Positions 21,107-33,362 of a stretch of 64,000 bases of DNA are shown here, in pieces. Made by a program: the position numbers and the translations under genes. The notes below the pieces were generated by a model that was given only the letters and a program-made list of their open reading frames with translations, had not been told where the DNA came from and did not search any database. Every line of letters begins with the position of its first letter. Position 1 is the first letter of the stretch. The DNA is from Litoditis marina (lineage: Eukaryota; Nematoda; Chromadorea; Rhabditida; Rhabditidae): contig OZ038434.1 in the NCBI GenBank assembly GCA_964036275.1, positions 4,176,560 through 4,240,559 of the forward strand, read 5' to 3'.

Positions 21107-21188
21107 TGACGAGAGTGGGATTCGAACCCACGCCTCCGGAGAGACTGGTGCCTAAAACCAGCGCCTTAGACCGCTCGGCCATCTCGCC
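21107..21188 (-). tRNA. trnL-UAG: tRNA-Leu (UAG)
   Basis: Consensus copy. Confidence 0.95.
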
Positions 21189-21420
21189 ACTCTTTCCGAT
21201 GGCTGTATGCGTTGGGACATGAGCAAGCGACTAATTCCTATGACAAATTGAAAAAAAGAAATAATCTACAAAATGATCTAGAAAACATCTATACAATTAG
21301 CTCAATTTATTCTGAAATCATTTGCGATTTACAATCTCACAAAGGGTCTCTCTATCCGTATTAAAACTCTCATATCCATGAAATTTAAAACAAAACGCTG
21401 AAAACTTCTTCCAAAACAAT

Positions 21421-21502
21421 TGACGAGAGTGGGATTCGAACCCACGCCTCCGGAGAGACTGGTGCCTAAAACCAGCGCCTTAGACCGCTCGGCCATCTCG
21501 CC
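21421..21502 (-). tRNA. trnL-UAG: tRNA-Leu (UAG)
   Basis: Consensus copy; spacer carries the ATTTGC mark. Confidence 0.95.
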
Positions 21503-21734
21503 ACTCTTTCCGATGGCTGTATGCGTTGGGACATGAGCAAGCGACTAATTCCTATGACAAATTGAGAAAAAGAAATAATCTACAAAATGATCTAGAAAAC
21601 ATCTATACAATTAGCTCGATTTATTCTGAAATCATTAGCGATTTACAATCTCACAAAGGGTCTCTCTATCCGTATTAAAACTCTCATATCCATGAAATTT
21701 AAAACAAAACGCTGAAAACTTCTTCCAAAACAAT

Positions 21735-21816
21735 TGACGAGAGTGGGATTCGAACCCACGCCTCCGGAGAGACTGGTGCCTAAAACCAGCGCCTTAGACC
21801 GCTCGGCCATCTCGCC
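21735..21816 (-). tRNA. trnL-UAG: tRNA-Leu (UAG)
   Basis: Consensus copy; spacer carries CTCGATTT. Confidence 0.95.
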
Positions 21817-22048
21817 ACTCTTTCCGATGGCTGTATGCGTTGGGACATGAGCAAGCGACTAATTCCTATGACAAATTGAGAAAAAGAAATAATCTACAAA
21901 ATGATCTAGAAAACATCTATACAATTAGCTCAATTTATTCTGAAATCATTAGCGATTTACAATCTCACAAAGGGTCTCTCTATCCGTATTAAAACTCTCA
22001 TATCCATGAAATTTAAAACAAAACGCTGAAAACTTCTTTCAAAACAAT

Positions 22049-22130
22049 TGACGAGAGTGGGATTCGAACCCACGCCTCCGGAGAGACTGGTGCCTAAAAC
22101 CAGCGCCTTAGACCGCTCGGCCATCTCGCC
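22049..22130 (-). tRNA. trnL-UAG: tRNA-Leu (UAG)
   Basis: Consensus copy; spacer carries CTTTC before the terminator. Confidence 0.95.
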
Positions 22131-22362
22131 ACTCTTTCCGATGGCTGTATGCGTTGGGACATATGCAAGCGACTAATTCCTATGACAAATTGAGAAAAAG
22201 AAATAATCTACAAAATGATCTAGAAAACATCTATACAATTAGCTCAATTTATTCTGAAATCATTAGCGATTTACAATCTCACAAAGGGTCTCTCTATCCG
22301 TATTAAAACTCTCATATCCATGAAATTTAAAACAAAACGCTGAAAACTTCTTCCAAAACAAT

Positions 22363-22444
22363 TGACGAGAGTGGGATTCGAACCCACGCCTCCGGAGAGA
22401 CTGGTGCCTAAAACCAGCGCCTTAGACCGCTCGGCCATCTCGCC
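22363..22444 (-). tRNA. trnL-UAG: tRNA-Leu (UAG)
   Basis: Consensus copy; LINE copy 5 is 21 bp upstream. Confidence 0.95.
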
Positions 22445-22465
22445 ACTCTTTCCGATGGCTGTATG

Positions 22466-24457
22466 ATAATAATTTATTCATCAACTCGTTATTTGACAGA
22501 CAATTTCAATGGCAAATTATTATCACGTGTGTTGATTTTAAAAGAAAAACATGTACAGAACAAAATTATACAAACCAAAACTATCCATAATACAGCAGTG
22601 GAGGGTTGGCGGGCTTCTCAATGGGCAGGGCAGCTGGAGGACTGGACTGGCACTGGACTGGCGACATCGGGCGACAGACGATAGGCGACACAGGCACGAA
22701 AGAAGAGAAATTGGCATCTTACTTCAAACGGTAGCATTTTGTGAATTCAAGGAGAAAACTATGCACAAAGGAGAATTTCGCATTCAAATATGAACTATAA
22801 CAAAACCTTTATTGCTTTTCGTCGAAAAGAGGCAGAGTTTATGCTGAGGAATGACTTCGCTGGTAATTGGTTCCAAATATGGATATATCGCTGAATGAAT
22901 GACTGTTTGAAATATTCATGATTTGTACGTGGAATTAACAGAAACAGAGAGTGATTTCGAGATCGGTCAGCGCGGTGAGATCGGGTGAAAAAAGCCGCAA
23001 AATCTAAATCAACTTCACTTATTGCAATTTTGTACATATAGGCGAGACCAGCGGCTGTCCCTCTCTGCTGCAATGTGGTTGTCTCTAGTGCTGTCAACCG
23101 TTCTTCGTATGAAATTTCCGTCAATCCAACTCTGTTGAATATTCTCTTCGTGAATGTTCTCTGCACCGATTCTAGCTCTTTGATTGAAGTCAGAAGTATG
23201 GGATCCCATACTTCACATGAATACTCTATAATTGGTCTCACATATGTACAGAACAACTTGAACAGTAGTGATGGATTCTTGGTGAGGAATGATTTCAGAA
23301 TGTAGTTTGATTTCGCACGACACCGACTGACTACAGATGTAATGTGTTTCGAAAACGAGAGTCTATGGTCGTACACAACCCCCAGATCTTTGAATTCATT
23401 GACTTGCTCCAACTTTTTGCCATCAAAGTAAAAATCATAGGCAGGGTGACGATTTCCAAAGCACATAATTTTGGTTTTATCAATATTTATATCCATTTCC
23501 CAGGTTTTGGACCAATTTGAGATTGCACCAATGCCATCTTGGAGTGATTTCGGTGAATCAATGGAGTAAATTTTGCTGTCATCTGCGTACATTTGGCAAT
23601 GTACTCCAGGAGGCAGATTATCAGTGATGTCATTGATGTACAAAATGAATAGAATTGGACCAAGAACTGTCCCTTGTGCAACACCAGACAAGCAAGAGAA
23701 ACAATTGGACAGTTTTCCGTTGACCACAACAGATTGAGTGCGATTGCAAATGAGGTTTCCCAGAAACTTGAGAAGGCAGCCGGAGATGCCATAAGATTGT
23801 AGTTTGCTCAGCAGTAGTTTATGCGAGATTGAATCGAAAGCACGGGAGAAATCAATGAAACACGAAGATACAAAACTGCCAGAATCAATTTCTTTTTGCC
23901 ATAAGGGGATAGTTGATAATAGGGCAGATGTTGTACTTTTGCGAGCAAGAAAACCATGCTGGGCAGAGGAAATGAGATTATTTTGAAGCAAGTATTTGAG
24001 CAGAGGCTTACAGACAATTCTTTCCATGACTTTGGAAATTCCAGAAGTTAGTGAAATAGGACGATAGTTTGATGGGTTCGAGCGAGTACCTTTCTTGAAT
24101 ATTGGTCTGACAATTGCGGTTTTCCAGAGATCTGGCACTTCGCCAGTTAGCATGATTCTTCGAAATAAGTACGTGAGAGGACACGTGAGGGCCACCGCGC
24201 ACTTTTTCAAGAAGTAATAGGGAATGGTGTCGGGGGAAGTAGAAACTCGCAAAGGCAGTTTCAGTAAGGCTCGATAAGTTGATTCGCTATTGATGTCAAT
24301 GTAGTTCAGAACAGTTGTAGTTCGGTGAGAAAACGATTGGGAATGACCGGAGGGTTTTTTGTATACAGATTCAAAATACTTAGCGAATTCGTTTGATTTC
24401 TCTACGAATTCGCTAAGTATTTTGAATTCGCTAAGTAATTCGAATTCGCTAAGTATC
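22466..24457 (-). mobile_element. 5'-truncated LINE, copy 5
   Basis: 1,992 bp with the same junctions and TATG duplication (22462-22465, 24458-24461). It lies 4,194 bp from copy 4, which equals one LINE plus its 4-bp duplication plus seven 314-bp units. Confidence 0.9.
22795..24402 (-). pseudogene. LINE reverse transcriptase, N-terminally truncated (copy 5)
   Basis: Open 535-codon frame, catalytic residues intact. At about 23965 GGGCAGAGG replaces GGGCGGAGG of copies 1-4, a change shared only with copy 6. Confidence 0.88.
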
Positions 24458-24672
24458 TATGCGTTGGTACATGAGCAAGCGACTAATTCCTATGACAAAT
24501 TGAGAAAAAGAAATAATCTACAAAATGATCTAGAAAACATCTATACAATTAGCTCAATTTATTCTGAAATCATTAGCGATTTACAATCTCACAAAGGGTC
24601 TCTCTATCAGTATTAAAACTCTCATATCCATGAAATTTAAAACAAAACGCTGAAAACTTCTTCCAAAACAAT

Positions 24673-24754
24673 TGACGAGAGTGGGATTCGAACCCACGCC
24701 TCCGGAGAGAATGGTGCCTAAAACCAGCGCCTTAGACCGCTCGGCCATCTCGCC
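24673..24754 (-). tRNA. trnL-UAG: tRNA-Leu (UAG), C27-U43 mismatch
   Basis: G43 to U; first gene after LINE copy 5. Confidence 0.87.
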
Positions 24755-24986
24755 ACTCTTTCCGATGGCTGTATGCGTTGGGACATGTGCAAGCGACTAA
24801 TTCCTATGACAAATTGAGAAAAAGAAATAATCTACAAAATGATCTAGAAAACATCTATACAATTAGCTCAATTTATTCTGAAATCATTAGCGATTTACAA
24901 TCTCACAAAGGGTCTCTCTATCCGTATTAAAACTCTCATATCCTTGAAATTTAAAACAAAACGCTGAAAACTTCTTCCAAAACAAT

Positions 24987-25068
24987 TGACGAGAGTGGGA
25001 TTCGAACCCACGCCTCCGGAGAGACTGGTGCCTAAAACCAGCGCCTTAGACCGCTCGGCCATCTCGCC
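24987..25068 (-). tRNA. trnL-UAG: tRNA-Leu (UAG)
   Basis: Consensus copy. Confidence 0.95.
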
Positions 25069-25300
25069 ACTCTTTCCGATGGCTGTATGCGTTGGGACAT
25101 GAGCAAGCGACTAATTCCTATGACAAATTGAAAAAAAGAAATAATCTACAAAATGATCTAGAAAACATCTATACAATTAGCTCAATTTATTCTGAAATCA
25201 TTTGCGATTTACAATCTCACAAAGGGTCTCTCTATCCGTATTAAAACTCTCATATCCATGAAATTTAAAACAAAACGCTGAAAACTTCTTCCAAAACAAT

Positions 25301-25382
25301 TGACGAGAGTGGGATTCGAACCCACGCCTCCGGAGAGACTGGTGCCTAAAACCAGCGCCTTAGACCGCTCGGCCATCTCGCC
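25301..25382 (-). tRNA. trnL-UAG: tRNA-Leu (UAG)
   Basis: Consensus copy. Confidence 0.95.
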
Positions 25383-25614
25383 ACTCTTTCCGATGGCTGT
25401 ATGCGTTGGGACATGAGCAAGCGACTAATTCCTATGACAAATTGAGAAAAAGAAATAATCTACAAAATGATCTAGAAAACATCTATACAATTAGCTCGAT
25501 TTATTCTGAAATCATTAGCGATTTACAATCTCACAAAGGGTCTCTCTATCCGTATTAAAACTCTCATATCCATGAAATTTAAAACAAAACGCTGAAAACT
25601 TCTTCCAAAACAAT

Positions 25615-25696
25615 TGACGAGAGTGGGATTCGAACCCACGCCTCCGGAGAGACTGGTGCCTAAAACCAGCGCCTTAGACCGCTCGGCCATCTCGCC
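25615..25696 (-). tRNA. trnL-UAG: tRNA-Leu (UAG)
   Basis: Consensus copy. Confidence 0.95.
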
Positions 25697-25928
25697 ACTC
25701 TTTCCGATGGCTGTATGCGTTGGGACATGAGCAAGCGACTAATTCCTATGACAAATTGAGAAAAAGAAATAATCTACAAAATGATCTAGAAAACATCTAT
25801 ACAATTAGCTCAATTTATTCTGAAATCATTAGCGATTTACAATCTCACAAAGGGTCTCTCTATCCGTATTAAAACTCTCATATCCATGAAATTTAAAACA
25901 AAACGCTGAAAACTTCTTTCAAAACAAT

Positions 25929-26010
25929 TGACGAGAGTGGGATTCGAACCCACGCCTCCGGAGAGACTGGTGCCTAAAACCAGCGCCTTAGACCGCTCGG
26001 CCATCTCGCC
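25929..26010 (-). tRNA. trnL-UAG: tRNA-Leu (UAG)
   Basis: Consensus copy. Confidence 0.95.
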
Positions 26011-26242
26011 ACTCTTTCCGATGGCTGTATGCGTTGGGACATATGCAAGCGACTAATTCCTATGACAAATTGAGAAAAAGAAATAATCTACAAAATGATC
26101 TAGAAAACATCTATACAATTAGCTCAATTTATTCTGAAATCATTAGCGATTTACAATCTCACAAAGGGTCTCTCTATCCGTATTAAAACTCTCATATCCA
26201 TGAAATTTAAAACAAAACGCTGAAAACTTCTTCCAAAACAAT

Positions 26243-26324
26243 TGACGAGAGTGGGATTCGAACACACGCCTCCGGAGAGACTGGTGCCTAAAACCAGCGC
26301 CTTAGACCGCTCGGCCATCTCGCC
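26243..26324 (-). tRNA. trnL-UAG: tRNA-Leu (UAG), T-stem mismatch
   Basis: U52-C62 with altered B box; upstream flank reads GATTGCTG. Both changes recur together at 48595. Confidence 0.82.
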
Positions 26325-26556
26325 ACTCTTTCCGATTGCTGTATGCGTTGGGACATGAGCAAGCGACTAATTCCTATGACAAATTGAGAAAAAGAAATAA
26401 TCTACAAAATGATCTAGAAAACATCTATACAATTAGCTCAATTTATTCTGAAATCATTAGCGATTTACAATCTCACAAAGGGTCTCTCTATCCGTATTAA
26501 AACTCTCATATCCATGAAATTTAAAACAAAACGCTGAAAACTTCTTCCAAAACAAT

Positions 26557-26638
26557 TGACGAGAGTGGGATTCGAACCCACGCCTCCGGAGAGACTGGTG
26601 CCTAAAACCAGCGCCTTAGACCGCTCGGCCATCTCGCC
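26557..26638 (-). tRNA. trnL-UAG: tRNA-Leu (UAG)
   Basis: Consensus copy. Confidence 0.95.
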
Positions 26639-26870
26639 ACTCTTTCCGATGGCTGTATGCGTTGGGACATGAGCAAGCGACTAATTCCTATGACAAATTG
26701 AGAAAAAGAAATAATCTACAAAATGATCTAGAAAACATCTATACAATTAGCTCAATTTATTCTGAAATCATTAGCGATTTACAATCTCACAAAGGGTCTC
26801 TCTATCCGTATTAAAACTCTCATATCCTTGAAATTTAAAACAAAACGCTGAAAACTTCTTCCAAAACAAT

Positions 26871-26952
26871 TGACGAGAGTGGGATTCGAACCCACGCCTC
26901 CGGAGAGACTGGTGCCTAAAACCAGCGCCTTAGACCGCTCGGCCATCTCGCC
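26871..26952 (-). tRNA. trnL-UAG: tRNA-Leu (UAG)
   Basis: Consensus copy. Confidence 0.95.
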
Positions 26953-27184
26953 ACTCTTTCCGATGGCTGTATGCGTTGGGACATGAGCAAGCGACTAATT
27001 CCTATGACAAATTGAGAAAAAGAAATAATCTACAAAATGATCTAGAAAACATCTATACAATTAGCTCAATTTATTCTGAAATCATTAGCGATTTACAATC
27101 TCACAAAGGGTCTCTCTATCCGTATTAAAACTCTCAGATCCATGAAATTTAAAACAAAACGCTGAAAACTTCTTCCAAAACAAT

Positions 27185-27266
27185 TGACGAGAGTGGGATT
27201 CGAACCCACGCCTCCGGAGAGACTGGTGCCTAAAACCAGCGCCTTAGACCGCTCGGCCATCTCGCC
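27185..27266 (-). tRNA. trnL-UAG: tRNA-Leu (UAG)
   Basis: Consensus copy; spacer subtype CTCAGATCC. Confidence 0.95.
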
Positions 27267-27498
27267 ACTCTTTCCGATGGCTGTATGCGTTGGGACATGA
27301 GCAAGCGACTAATTCCTATGACAAATTGAGAAAAAGAAATAATCTACAAAATGATCTAGAAAACATCTATACAATTAGCTCAATTTATTCTGAAATCATT
27401 AGCGATTTACAATCTCACAAAGGGTCTCTCTATCCGTATTAAAACTCTCAGATCCATGAAATTTAAAACAAAACGCTGAAAACTTCTTCCAAAACAAT

Positions 27499-27580
27499 TG
27501 ACGAGAGTGGGATTCGAACCCACGCCTCCGGAGAGACTGGTGCCTAAAACCAGCGCCTTAGACCGCTCGGCCATCTCGCC
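27499..27580 (-). tRNA. trnL-UAG: tRNA-Leu (UAG)
   Basis: Consensus copy; spacer subtype CTCAGATCC. Confidence 0.95.
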
Positions 27581-27812
27581 ACTCTTTCCGATGGCTGTAT
27601 GCGTTGGGACATGAGCAAGCGACTAATTCCTATGACAAATTGAGAAAAAGAAATAATCTACAAAATGATCTAGAAAACATCTATACAATTAGCTCAATTT
27701 ATTCTGAAATCATTAGCGATTTACAATCTCACAAAGGGTCTCTCTATCAGTATTAAAACTCTCATATCCATGAAATTTAAAACAAAACGCTGAAAACTTC
27801 TTCCAAAACAAT

Positions 27813-27894
27813 TGACGAGAGTGGGATTCGAACCCACGCCTCCGGAGAGAATGGTGCCTAAAACCAGCGCCTTAGACCGCTCGGCCATCTCGCC
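27813..27894 (-). tRNA. trnL-UAG: tRNA-Leu (UAG), C27-U43 mismatch
   Basis: G43 to U. Confidence 0.87.
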
Positions 27895-28126
27895 ACTCTT
27901 TCCGATGGCTGTATGCGTTGGGACATGTGCAAGCGACTAATTCCTATGACAAATTGAGAAAAAGAAATAATCTACAAAATGATCTAGAAAACATCTATAC
28001 AATTAGCTCAATTTATTCTGAAATCATTAGCGATTTACAATCTCACAAAGGGTCTCTCTATCAGTATTAAAACTCTCATATCCATGAAATTTAAAACAAA
28101 ACGCTGAAAACTTCTTCCAAAACAAT

Positions 28127-28208
28127 TGACGAGAGTGGGATTCGAACCCACGCCTCCGGAGAGACTGGTGCCTAAAACCAGCGCCTTAGACCGCTCGGCC
28201 ATCTCGCC
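28127..28208 (-). tRNA. trnL-UAG: tRNA-Leu (UAG)
   Basis: Consensus copy. Confidence 0.95.
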
Positions 28209-28440
28209 ACTCTTTCCGATGGCTGTATGCGTTGGGACATGAGCAAGCGACTAATTCCTATGACAAATTGAGAAAAAGAAATAATCTACAAAATGATCTA
28301 GAAAACATCTATACAATTAGCTCAATTTATTCTGAAATCATTAGCGATTTACAATCTCACAAAGGGTCTCTCTATCAGTATTAAAACTCTCATATCCATG
28401 AAATTTAAAACAAAACGCTGAAAACTTCTTCCAAAACAAT

Positions 28441-28522
28441 TGACGAGAGTGGGATTCGAACCCACGCCTCCGGAGAGACTGGTGCCTAAAACCAGCGCCT
28501 TAGACCGCTCGGCCATCTCGCC
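28441..28522 (-). tRNA. trnL-UAG: tRNA-Leu (UAG)
   Basis: Consensus copy. Confidence 0.95.
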
Positions 28523-28754
28523 ACTCTTTCCGATGGCTGTATGCGTTGGGACATGAGCAAGCGACTAATTCCTATGACAAATTGAGAAAAAGAAATAATC
28601 TACAAAATGATCTAGAAAACATCTATACAATTAGCTCAATTTATTCTGAAATCATTAGCGATTTACAATCTCACAAAGGGTCTCTCTATCAGTATTAAAA
28701 CTCTCATATCCATGAAATTTAAAACAAAACGCTGAAAACTTCTTCCAAAACAAT

Positions 28755-28836
28755 TGACGAGAGTGGGATTCGAACCCACGCCTCCGGAGAGAATGGTGCC
28801 TAAAACCAGCGCCTTAGACCGCTCGGCCATCTCGCC
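28755..28836 (-). tRNA. trnL-UAG: tRNA-Leu (UAG), C27-U43 mismatch
   Basis: G43 to U. Confidence 0.87.
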
Positions 28837-29068
28837 ACTCTTTCCGATGGCTGTATGCGTTGGGACATGTGCAAGCGACTAATTCCTATGACAAATTGAG
28901 AAAAAGAAATAATCTACAAAATGATCTAGAAAACATCTATACAATTAGCTCAATTTATTCTGAAATCATTAGCGATTTACAATCTCACAAAGGGTCTCTC
29001 TATCCGTATTAAAACTCTCATATCCTTGAAATTTAAAACAAAACGCTGAAAACTTCTTCCAAAACAAT

Positions 29069-29150
29069 TGACGAGAGTGGGATTCGAACCCACGCCTCCG
29101 GAGAGACTGGTGCCTAAAACCAGCGCCTTAGACCGCTCGGCCATCTCGCC
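29069..29150 (-). tRNA. trnL-UAG: tRNA-Leu (UAG)
   Basis: Consensus copy. Confidence 0.95.
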
Positions 29151-29382
29151 ACTCTTTCCGATGGCTGTATGCGTTGGGACATGAGCAAGCGACTAATTCC
29201 TATGACAAATTGAGAAAAAGAAATAATCTACAAAATGATCTAGAAAACATCGATACAATTAGCTCAATTTATTCTGAAATCATTAGCGATTTACAATCTC
29301 ACAAAGGGTCTCTCTATCCGTATTAAAACTCTCATATCCATGAAATTTAAAACAAAACGCTGAAAACTTCTTCCAAAACAAT

Positions 29383-29464
29383 TGACGAGAGTGGGATTCG
29401 AACCCACGCCTCCGGAGAGACTGGTGCCTAAAACCAGCGCCTTAGACCGCTCGGCCATCTCGCC
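29383..29464 (-). tRNA. trnL-UAG: tRNA-Leu (UAG)
   Basis: Consensus copy. Confidence 0.95.
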
Positions 29465-29696
29465 ACTCTTTCCGATGGCTGTATGCGTTGGGACATGAGC
29501 AAGCGACTAATTCCTATGACAAATTGAGAAAAAGAAATAATCTACAAAATGATCTAGAAAACATCTATACAATTAGCTCAATTTATTCTGAAATCATTAG
29601 CGATTTACAATCTCACAAAGGGTCTCTCTATCCGTATTAAAACTCTCATATCCATGAAATTTAAAACAAAACGCTGAAAACTTCTTCCAAAACAAT

Positions 29697-29778
29697 TGAC
29701 GAGAGTGGGATTCGAACCCACGCCTCCGGAGAGACTGGTGCCTAAAACCAGCGCCTTAGACCGCTCGGCCATCTCGCC
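29697..29778 (-). tRNA. trnL-UAG: tRNA-Leu (UAG)
   Basis: Consensus copy. Confidence 0.95.
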
Positions 29779-30010
29779 ACTCTTTCCGATGGCTGTATGC
29801 GTTGGGACATGAGCAAGCGACTAATTCCTATGACAAATTGAGAAAAAGAAATAATCTACAAGATGATCTAGAAAACATCTATACAATTAGCTCGATTTAT
29901 TCTGAAATCATTAGCGATTTACAATCTCACAAAGGGTCTCTCTATCAGTATTAAAACTCTCATATCCATGAAATTTAAAACAAAACGCTGAAAACTTCTT
30001 CCAAAACAAT

Positions 30011-30092
30011 TGACGAGAGTGGGATTCGAACCCACGCCTCCGGAGAGACTGGTGCCTAAAACCAGCGCCTTAGACCGCTCGGCCATCTCGCC
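30011..30092 (-). tRNA. trnL-UAG: tRNA-Leu (UAG)
   Basis: Consensus copy; spacer marks CAAGATG and CTCGATTT. Confidence 0.95.
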
Positions 30093-30324
30093 ACTCTTTC
30101 CGATGGCTGTATGCGTTGGGACATGAGCAAGCGACTAATTCCTATGACAAATTGAGAAAAAGAAATAATCTACAAAATGATCTAGAAAACATCTATACAA
30201 TTAGCTCAATTTATTCTGAAATCATTAGCGATTTACAATCTCACAAAGGGTCTCTCTATCAGTATTAAAACTCTCATATCCATGAAATTTAAAACAAAAC
30301 GCTGAAAACTTCTTCCAAAACAAT

Positions 30325-30406
30325 TGACGAGAGTGGGATTCGAACCCACGCCTCCGGAGAGACTGGTGCCTAAAACCAGCGCCTTAGACCGCTCGGCCAT
30401 CTCGCC
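30325..30406 (-). tRNA. trnL-UAG: tRNA-Leu (UAG)
   Basis: Consensus copy; last gene before MITE copy 1. Confidence 0.95.
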
Positions 30407-30592
30407 ACTCTTTCCGATGGCTGTATGCGTTGGGACATGAGCAAGCGACTAATTCCTATGACAAATTGAGAAAAAGAAATAATCTACAAAATGATCTAGA
30501 AAACATCTATACAATTAGCTCAATTTATTCTGAAATCATTAGCGATTTACAATCTCACAAAGGGTCTCTCTATCAGTATTAAAACTCTCATA

Positions 30593-31034
30593 TAGTTCGT
30601 TTCACCCATCGATAGCAGTCAGCCATGCTGGCCGAGCGCGCCCTACATTGCAGGCGACTGATCTGGCAGCTTGCCAGTGTTTTCATTGCAAATAAAAATT
30701 CGAAAACTGGTTATTTTAGGATTTTTGCAACTTTTTTGTTTTCAAAAGATTCCCACATGATCGGGGAGTAATTTAAACCACGTTTTTGTGTGATAAAATG
30801 AGCATTGAACAACGGCCAGAAAAGATGGTTTGATATCACTGTTTTTAGTTTGGGCCAACATGTTCAGATGGCCGGCTGCTTGTGGGCGCCGCACCACCTA
30901 TCCCAGCTGAGTTCAATACCCAGCTGGTGCACAATTTTGATTAGGCTGATCGCTGTTGGAAACTTTCCAATACAATTGACTCCGCCCACTAAAATATACT
31001 GTAACTGGCTGCTATCGATGGTTGAAACGAACTA
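30593..31034. mobile_element. MITE-like DNA element, copy 1
   Basis: A 442-bp insertion in an array spacer. Its ends (30593-30622 and 31005-31034) are inverted repeats of about 30 bp with two mismatches, beginning TAGTTCGTTTCA. It is flanked by TA on both sides (30591-30592, 31035-31036), and removing it restores the normal spacer CTCATATCC. A TA duplication with terminal inverted repeats and no transposase fits a non-autonomous Tc1/mariner-type element. A short open frame inside (30805-31050) runs through the terminal repeat into the array and is probably not coding. Confidence 0.8.
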
Positions 31035-31082
31035 TATCCATGAAATTTAAAACAAAACGCTGAAAACTTCTTCCAAAACAAT

Positions 31083-31164
31083 TGACGAGAGTGGGATTCG
31101 AACCCACGCCTCCGGAGAGACTGGTGCCTAAAACCAGCGCCTTAGACCGCTCGGCCATCTCGCC
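31083..31164 (-). tRNA. trnL-UAG: tRNA-Leu (UAG)
   Basis: Consensus copy; its 3' flank is separated from the rest of the spacer by the MITE. Confidence 0.95.
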
Positions 31165-31396
31165 ACTCTTTCCGATGGCTGTATGCGTTGGGACATGAGC
31201 AAGCGACTAATTCCTATGACAAATTGAGAAAAAGAAATAATCTACAAAATGATCTAGAAAACATCTATACAATTAGCTCAATTTATTCTGAAATCATTAG
31301 CGATTTACAATCTCACAAAGGGTCTCTCTATCAGTATTAAAACTCTCATATCCATGAAATTTAAAACAAAACGCTGAAAACTTCTTCCAAAACAAT

Positions 31397-31478
31397 TGAC
31401 GAGAGTGGGATTCGAACCCACGCCTCCGGAGAGACTGGTGCCTAAAACCAGCGCCTTAGACCGCTCGGCCATCTCGCC
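31397..31478 (-). tRNA. trnL-UAG: tRNA-Leu (UAG)
   Basis: Consensus copy. Confidence 0.95.
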
Positions 31479-31710
31479 ACTCTTTCCGATGGCTGTATGC
31501 GTTGGGACATGAGAAAGCGACTAATTCCTATGACAAATTGAGAAAAAGAAATAATCTACAAAATGATCTAGAAAACATCTATACAATTAGCTCAATTTAT
31601 TCTGAAATCATTAGCGATTTACAATCTCACAAAGGGTCTCTCTATCAGTATTAAAACTCTCATATCCATGAAATTTAAAACAAAACGCTGAAAACTTCTT
31701 CCAAAACAAT

Positions 31711-31792
31711 TGACGAGAGTGGGATTCGAACCCACGCCTCCGGAGAGACTGGTGCCTAAAACCAGCGCCTTAGACCGCTCGGCCATCTCGCC
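31711..31792 (-). tRNA. trnL-UAG: tRNA-Leu (UAG)
   Basis: Consensus copy. Confidence 0.95.
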
Positions 31793-32024
31793 ACTCTTTC
31801 CGATGGCTGTATGCGTTGGGACATGAGCAAGCGACTAATTCCTATGACAAATTGAGAAAAAGAAATAATCTACAAAATGATCTAGAAAACATCTATACAA
31901 TTAGCTCAATTTATTCTGAAATCATTAGCGATTTACAATCTCACAAAGGGTCTCTCTATCAGTATTAAAACTCTCATATCCATGAAATTTAAAACAAAAC
32001 GCTGAAAACTTCTTCCAAAACAAT

Positions 32025-32106
32025 TGACGAGAGTGGGATTCGAACCCACGCCTCCGGAGAGACTGGTGCCTAAAACCAGCGCCTTAGACCGCTCGGCCAT
32101 CTCGCC
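32025..32106 (-). tRNA. trnL-UAG: tRNA-Leu (UAG)
   Basis: Consensus copy. Confidence 0.95.
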
Positions 32107-32338
32107 ACTCTTTCCGATGGCTGTATGCGTTGGGACATGAGCAAGCGACTAATTCCTATGACAAATTGAGAAAAAGAAATAATCTACAAAATGATCTAGA
32201 AAACATCTATACAATTAGCTCAATTTATTCTGAAATCATTAGCGATTTACAATCTCACAAAGGGTCTCTCTATCAGTATTAAAACTCTCATATCCATGAA
32301 ATTTAAAACAAAACGCTGAAAACTTCTTCCAAAACAAT

Positions 32339-32420
32339 TGACGAGAGTGGGATTCGAACCCACGCCTCCGGAGAGACTGGTGCCTAAAACCAGCGCCTTA
32401 GACCGCTCGGCCATCTCGCC
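32339..32420 (-). tRNA. trnL-UAG: tRNA-Leu (UAG)
   Basis: Consensus copy. Confidence 0.95.
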
Positions 32421-32652
32421 ACTCTTTCCGATGGCTGTATGCGTTGGGACATGAGCAAGCGACTAATTCCTATGACAAATTGAGAAAAAGAAATAATCTA
32501 CAAAATGATCTAGAAAACATCTATACAATTAGCTCAATTTATTCTGAAATCATTAGCGATTTACAATCTCACAAAGGGTCTCTCTATCAGTATTAAAACT
32601 CTCATATCCATGAAATTTAAAACAAAACGCTGAAAACTTCTTCCAAAACAAT

Positions 32653-32734
32653 TGACGAGAGTGGGATTCGAACCCACGCCTCCGGAGAGACTGGTGCCTA
32701 AAACCAGCGCCTTAGACCGCTCGGCCATCTCGCC
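32653..32734 (-). tRNA. trnL-UAG: tRNA-Leu (UAG)
   Basis: Consensus copy. Confidence 0.95.
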
Positions 32735-32966
32735 ACTCTTTCCGATGGCTGTATGCGTTGGGACATGAGCAAGCGACTAATTCCTATGACAAATTGAGAA
32801 AAAGAAATAATCTACAAAATGATCTAGAAAACATCTATACAATTAGCTCAATTTATTCTGAAATCATTAGCGATTCACAATCTCACAAAGGGTCTCTCTA
32901 TCCGTATTAAAACTCTCAGATCCATGAAATTTAAAACAAAACGCTGAAAACTTCTTCCAAAACAAT

Positions 32967-33048
32967 TGACGAGAGTGGGATTCGAACCCACGCCTCCGGA
33001 GAGACTGGTGCCTAAAACCAGCGCCTTAGACCGCTCGGCCATCTCGCC
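32967..33048 (-). tRNA. trnL-UAG: tRNA-Leu (UAG)
   Basis: Consensus copy; spacer marks GATTCACAA and CTCAGATCC. Confidence 0.95.
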
Positions 33049-33280
33049 ACTCTTTCCGATGGCTGTATGCGTTGGGACATGAGCAAGCGACTAATTCCTA
33101 TGACAAATTGAGAAAAAGAAATAATCTACAAAATGATCTAGAAAACATCTATACAATTAGCTCAATTTATTCTGAAATCATTAGCGATTTACAATCTCAC
33201 AAAGGGTCTCTCTATCCGTATTAAAACTCTCAGATCCATGAAATTTAAAACAAAACGCTGAAAACTTCTTCCAAAACAAT

Positions 33281-33362
33281 TGACGAGAGTGGGATTCGAA
33301 CCCACGCCTCCGGAGAGACTGGTGCCTAAAACCAGCGCCTTAGACCGCTCGGCCATCTCGCC
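33281..33362 (-). tRNA. trnL-UAG: tRNA-Leu (UAG)
   Basis: Consensus copy; last gene of higher-order copy A. Confidence 0.95.

Noticed and set aside
30805..31050. 81-codon frame in the MITE
   Set aside because: It runs through the terminal inverted repeat into the array; no transposase motif.
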